Source: Rhynchosporium graminicola (lineage: Eukaryota; Ascomycota; Leotiomycetes; Helotiales; Ploettnerulaceae). From it: a stretch of 64,000 nt of DNA. The notes beneath the pieces are model-generated. The model had not been told where the DNA came from. It was given only the letters and a program-made list of their open reading frames with translations, and ran no database searches. Within the stretch, counting starts at the first letter, position 1. The number at the start of each line of letters is the position of its first letter. Location of the stretch: positions 314,826 through 378,825 of the forward strand of contig FJUW01000007.1 of the NCBI GenBank assembly GCA_900074885.1, given 5' to 3'. Both the position numbers and the translations under genes were made by a program. Below, one piece after another: positions 60,864-64,000 of the stretch.

Positions 60864-62818
60864 ATTTCTCGTATACGAGAAGATAGTATTCCTCTCCTTA
60901 TTTATATATAGACTTTAGATATTAGCTTTAATTCCCTAAATAAGTAGAATTAGTTAGTTATAGATAAACTTACGCTTATATTAACTATTTAGTTTTTAAG
61001 AGTACTTATACTTATTAAATCTTTTAATAATATAACTTTTTTATAGTATAATTATTAGAATTAGATAATTCGCTTATATCTTTTCCGGAGTCTTCTAAGT
61101 CCTTATTAGTATCTGAATTAGATTCTGTAATAGTAGTATATCCTCTTTTCTTATATTATAAGTCTCTAGATTTTACTCTAGTAAAGCGTTTATTTTTACT
61201 AGAGTAAGAAGATCGCGATTTCTTATCTTTAACTCGTGATCTGATCTTATAAGTTAATTTATTATACTTCTTCTTTTCTTTTTCTAAATAGAAGTTCTCA
61301 ATATACTCTCTACTTATAGTCTAGAATTCGTAGTTAGTAATAAAGTAATCGCTAGATCCGCAGTAGAAATACTCACGAGAAATATCTATTATACTTTAGT
61401 TTAATAAACTACTATTCTCTCGAGAATAATAGTTCAGGTAATAGTATACCTACTTATACTATTTCTATACTATATATACTCTTTCTTTACTATAGTTATT
61501 ACTCTTAGTACTAAGGTCTTATAGTATTAATTTATACTCTTCTAAAGCTTTTACCTTTTTATTAGTAGTTATCAGAAGCTATAGTCTAAAGCTTTTAAGA
61601 AAGATAGTATAGCGACTTTACTTTCGGAGCGATAAGGTAAATAAGTAGAAAAGAGCCTTATTAGAATATAATTTTCTTATTTCTATATTAGTAGTAATAA
61701 GCTTCTCATAGTATTCCTTTAGGTTTTACTATAATCTATCTATCTTATTATCTTTATTAAATATAAAGGTCTGAATCTTCATTATATATATATTTGCTAT
61801 TAATAAGTTCGTTCTATTATATTTAACCTTTAGTTTAATCTATAGTACTTCTACTAAATTATACTCGTTAAGTAGTATAATATCGTTATTACTAAATCCT
61901 TCGATTATAATATCCAGGGCCTTCGAGTTATCGGATATCTATTTCTCGGCTTTCTCTAGATTCTATATTCCGCTAAGCCTCTCGAAATCGCTTGTAAGGT
62001 TATCTATAGTTAATACTAATAATATACTTTCAGAAGTAATCTCTAGTGTACTTTTACTTTTTATTTCGTTACGAGTTATCTAGATAAAGTTAACCTTATT
62101 AGTATCTATCGTATAGAATATACTCTTTCCCTTAATCTTAACTTTAGCTCGTAGAAACTATTTGTTATAGTTCTTATAGCTTAAGATTAGCAGCTTATTA
62201 TCTTTCTCTATTTTATCTTATAGTTATCGCGTAGTACTCGATATATTCGATTAGATTTTCTATAAGTTAACTATAGTTAACTCAGTATATATATATAGTT
62301 AGTAGATATTAATTATTTACTAGCTATTAGTTTATATAGAGGCTATACTTAGTTTAAGGGTTACGAGTAGCTTATTTACTTACTACTCGACTTTATAGTT
62401 ATAGAGTTTCCTCTGAAGTCTACGAGTCGTATAATTATTTTTATAAAGAAATAGTCTTTCTTATTATCCTCGGATTATTATTACAGATCTCCCTCTAGAG
62501 TCTATAGGTTATATAGTTAGTATTAAAGGCCTTCTTACTTATAGCTCTCCGGTTATTATTAGCGCTCTTACATAGCCCTTTAGTCTTCTTAATTTAACTA
62601 GAATACTTTTATCTTACGTATTAGGGATTTTAATCGATCGCCTTACTTTCGTCGATTATTAGTACTCTTACTTAGCCCTTTAGTCTTCTTACGTTAACTA
62701 GAATACTCTTATCTTACTTATCAGGGCTTGAATCGATCGCCTTACTTTCGTCGATTCGAAGTTACGTCCTGGTAGAGCTTATAATCTATTTAAAGGAATA
62801 TCCTTATTCTTACATACC

Positions 62819-63024
62819 TATAAGGATAGGGGTAATATTTATAGAGGAATTAGACGCTAGTAAGTTAGACTATTATCTTCATTAAGTGACTTTATTACTT
62901 ATATTATAATAAGTGTTAATCTATAATATATCCTAGATATTCTTTAATATCCGGGCCTATACATTAGCTCTAGTCCCGATTAGGTTACCATGTGATACTA
63001 CACTGAACACTAACTATTCTAACA
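62819..63024 (-). repeat. LTR of Copia-B (5' end of the element)
   Basis: Same length as the left LTR; start mutated to TATAAGGATAGGGG, end intact as TTCTAACA. Confidence 0.85.
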
Positions 63025-64000
63025 CGTAGCTTATTTTAAATCTAAGTTTATAGATAATAGTACTTAGACCTATTTAAGTCGTATATTTCAGAAATTGCTT
63101 TTATCTTTTGCTATGATAAATGGATTTTTCCGGAAGCTAGAATAGTTTTTGAACTCTAGCTACTAGTATAGTTCACTTAAGACAGAAATTAGCTTATTAA
63201 AGCGGATATCTAGTATTACTGCCTCTTCTTCCTATTAGCTCTCGCGACGGAATTTATATCCGAGCCGAGTTAAATGCATATAAAAGCTATCTTTAGCAAA
63301 TTTGGCTTTCGCTGCCTTAACTCGACTCTATTCTTTTCGTAGAGTAATACTTTCTATAGTATTATTAGTCGATAGGAGCTATAAAGCTACTGCTATTATC
63401 GCAGAAAGTACTACTTCTTTAAGATTAGTCTTTACCTGCTTTATAAGACTATCTGCAGTAAGTCGTATGAAACGCAGACGATATATAGTAGTAAAAACGG
63501 GTGCGACCTTAGCGCGTGGAACGCTATAATGGCTAATGAGATCCTTAGGTATATTTGCTAATAAGTTCGCTAATAAGTTCAGGTGCTACTGAAGAGTATG
63601 CGTATTCGGAACGATAGTAAAGGATAATAAGTTTCTAGGGATAATAGAGGAAGGCGGGAGTTTTGCGAGAGACCTCACAGGTTTATTAGGAGAAAGGATC
63701 ATAATAGGTACTAATTAAAGGAGAGGATAAGTATCCCTCACCTCTAGTGCACTATATCGGAGTCTGTATATGAACGAAAATACATAACAGGGGAAGAAAT
63801 AAGAACGCCCTATACTAGTCTGCTGGAACGCTCATCTAGTCTGGTAAAATCCAGCTGGTGTAGAGCCCGCTATGGGCTTGGGGTATATAGAAGCCGCCGT
63901 GGAGGGAGAAGAATAGATTATATAAGTAGCAAGTAGTCTTACTTGAGCAAATAGACCTTAGTTGCTATCGGCTTGGATGAACCTTACTCTTCTTAAAACA
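63025..64000. other. Right flank of Copia-B, unresolved mildly mutated DNA
   Basis: CA and TG become more frequent again, so RIP is milder. On the minus strand, 63250-63700 reads as a Lys/Arg/Ala-rich helical frame (KAAKAKFAKDSF, IYRLRFIRLTADSLIKQVKT) with a few stops, perhaps the C-terminus of a DDE-type transposase, but I cannot name it. The plus-strand frame at 63302-63529 is its antisense shadow. The last 250 bases hold a normal-composition stretch without a recognised gene. Confidence 0.3.

Larger units (their letters stand above)
56420..62815 (-). pseudogene. Copia-B gag-pol remnant
   Basis: Reads leftward on the minus strand in two parts either side of N2. The reverse transcriptase box YIDN is at about 56895-56909. 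Other pol segments are heavily broken by stops. The gag region should lie right of 60864; it is AT-rich and barely legible. Damage is clearly heavier than in Copia-A. Confidence 0.65.
52046..63024 (-). mobile_element. Ty1/copia LTR retrotransposon (Copia-B), minus strand, hosting two nested elements
   Basis: Two 206-base LTRs (52046-52251 and 62819-63024). Plus-strand CTTTCCCTC at 52252-52260 is a purine tract for a leftward-reading element. Reverse transcriptase on the minus strand reads LLIYIDNIIV near 56895-56915, with the second catalytic Asp changed to Asn. Removing the hAT (52770-56400) and N2 (59508-60863) leaves about 6.0 kb. I found no matching target duplication (GTACC on the left, CGTAG on the right). 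About 25 bases outside the left LTR resemble the sequence inside the right LTR, so the true LTR may be longer. Confidence 0.8.

Noticed and set aside
63302..63529. 75-codon plus frame near the right end
   Set aside because: Its reverse strand shows a more protein-like helical frame, so the plus frame is likely a shadow; neither could be assigned to a family.

Overview
The window looks like the genome of a filamentous ascomycete (Pezizomycotina). It carries a Woronin-body Hex1 gene, ATG17 and a secreted GH6 cellulase. Introns are short (about 47-51 nt), with GT-AG ends. The transposon-rich parts carry the repeat-induced point mutation (RIP) signature: CA and TG dinucleotides are almost absent and TA is abundant. 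A plant-associated lifestyle is suggested by the cellulase and an intracellular alpha-xylosidase. The exact class cannot be fixed from sequence alone.

Layout. 0-24.3 kb is gene-rich: GH6 cellobiohydrolase (528-1868), a decayed MITE (3103-3643), a dioxygenase-like fragment, a short-chain dehydrogenase on the minus strand (4665-5599), a broken aldehyde dehydrogenase (7354-8935), GH31 alpha-xylosidase (9803-12284), homogentisate 1,2-dioxygenase (13194-14708), a nearly intact Mutator-like DNA transposon (15833-18347), hex1 with a repeat-bearing N-terminal extension (19307-21117) and glutathione reductase (22248-23843, minus).

24.36-34.78 kb is a RIP island. Two Tc1/mariner copies lie side by side, and the second is split by a Ty3/gypsy retrotransposon with two 268-bp LTRs. 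34.8-36.6 kb is a short gene island holding ATG17. From about 37.6 kb to the end is a second, larger island. A gypsy-type gag-only element (38554-49091) contains a minus-strand copia element (40339-48800), which contains a gag-only LTR element (43326-45520). Next come a decayed DUF3435 (Starship-captain-like) recombinase gene and a second minus-strand copia (52046-63024). That copia holds a well-preserved hAT transposon (52770-56400) and a second short LTR element (59508-60863). Target-site duplications found for almost all of them give the order of insertion.

The host genes do not form one pathway. GH6 (outside the cell) and GH31 (inside) both serve plant cell-wall use. Homogentisate dioxygenase serves tyrosine/phenylalanine breakdown, Hex1 septal-pore plugging, glutathione reductase redox balance and ATG17 autophagy. 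The most unusual signals are the four-copy 19-20 residue repeat in the hex1 extension; the short LTR elements that share about 100 bp of LTR and a hairpin position with the autonomous gypsy element; and the captain-like recombinase relic. All splice sites were read by eye from GT/AG, frame and family conservation; none is supported by transcripts here.
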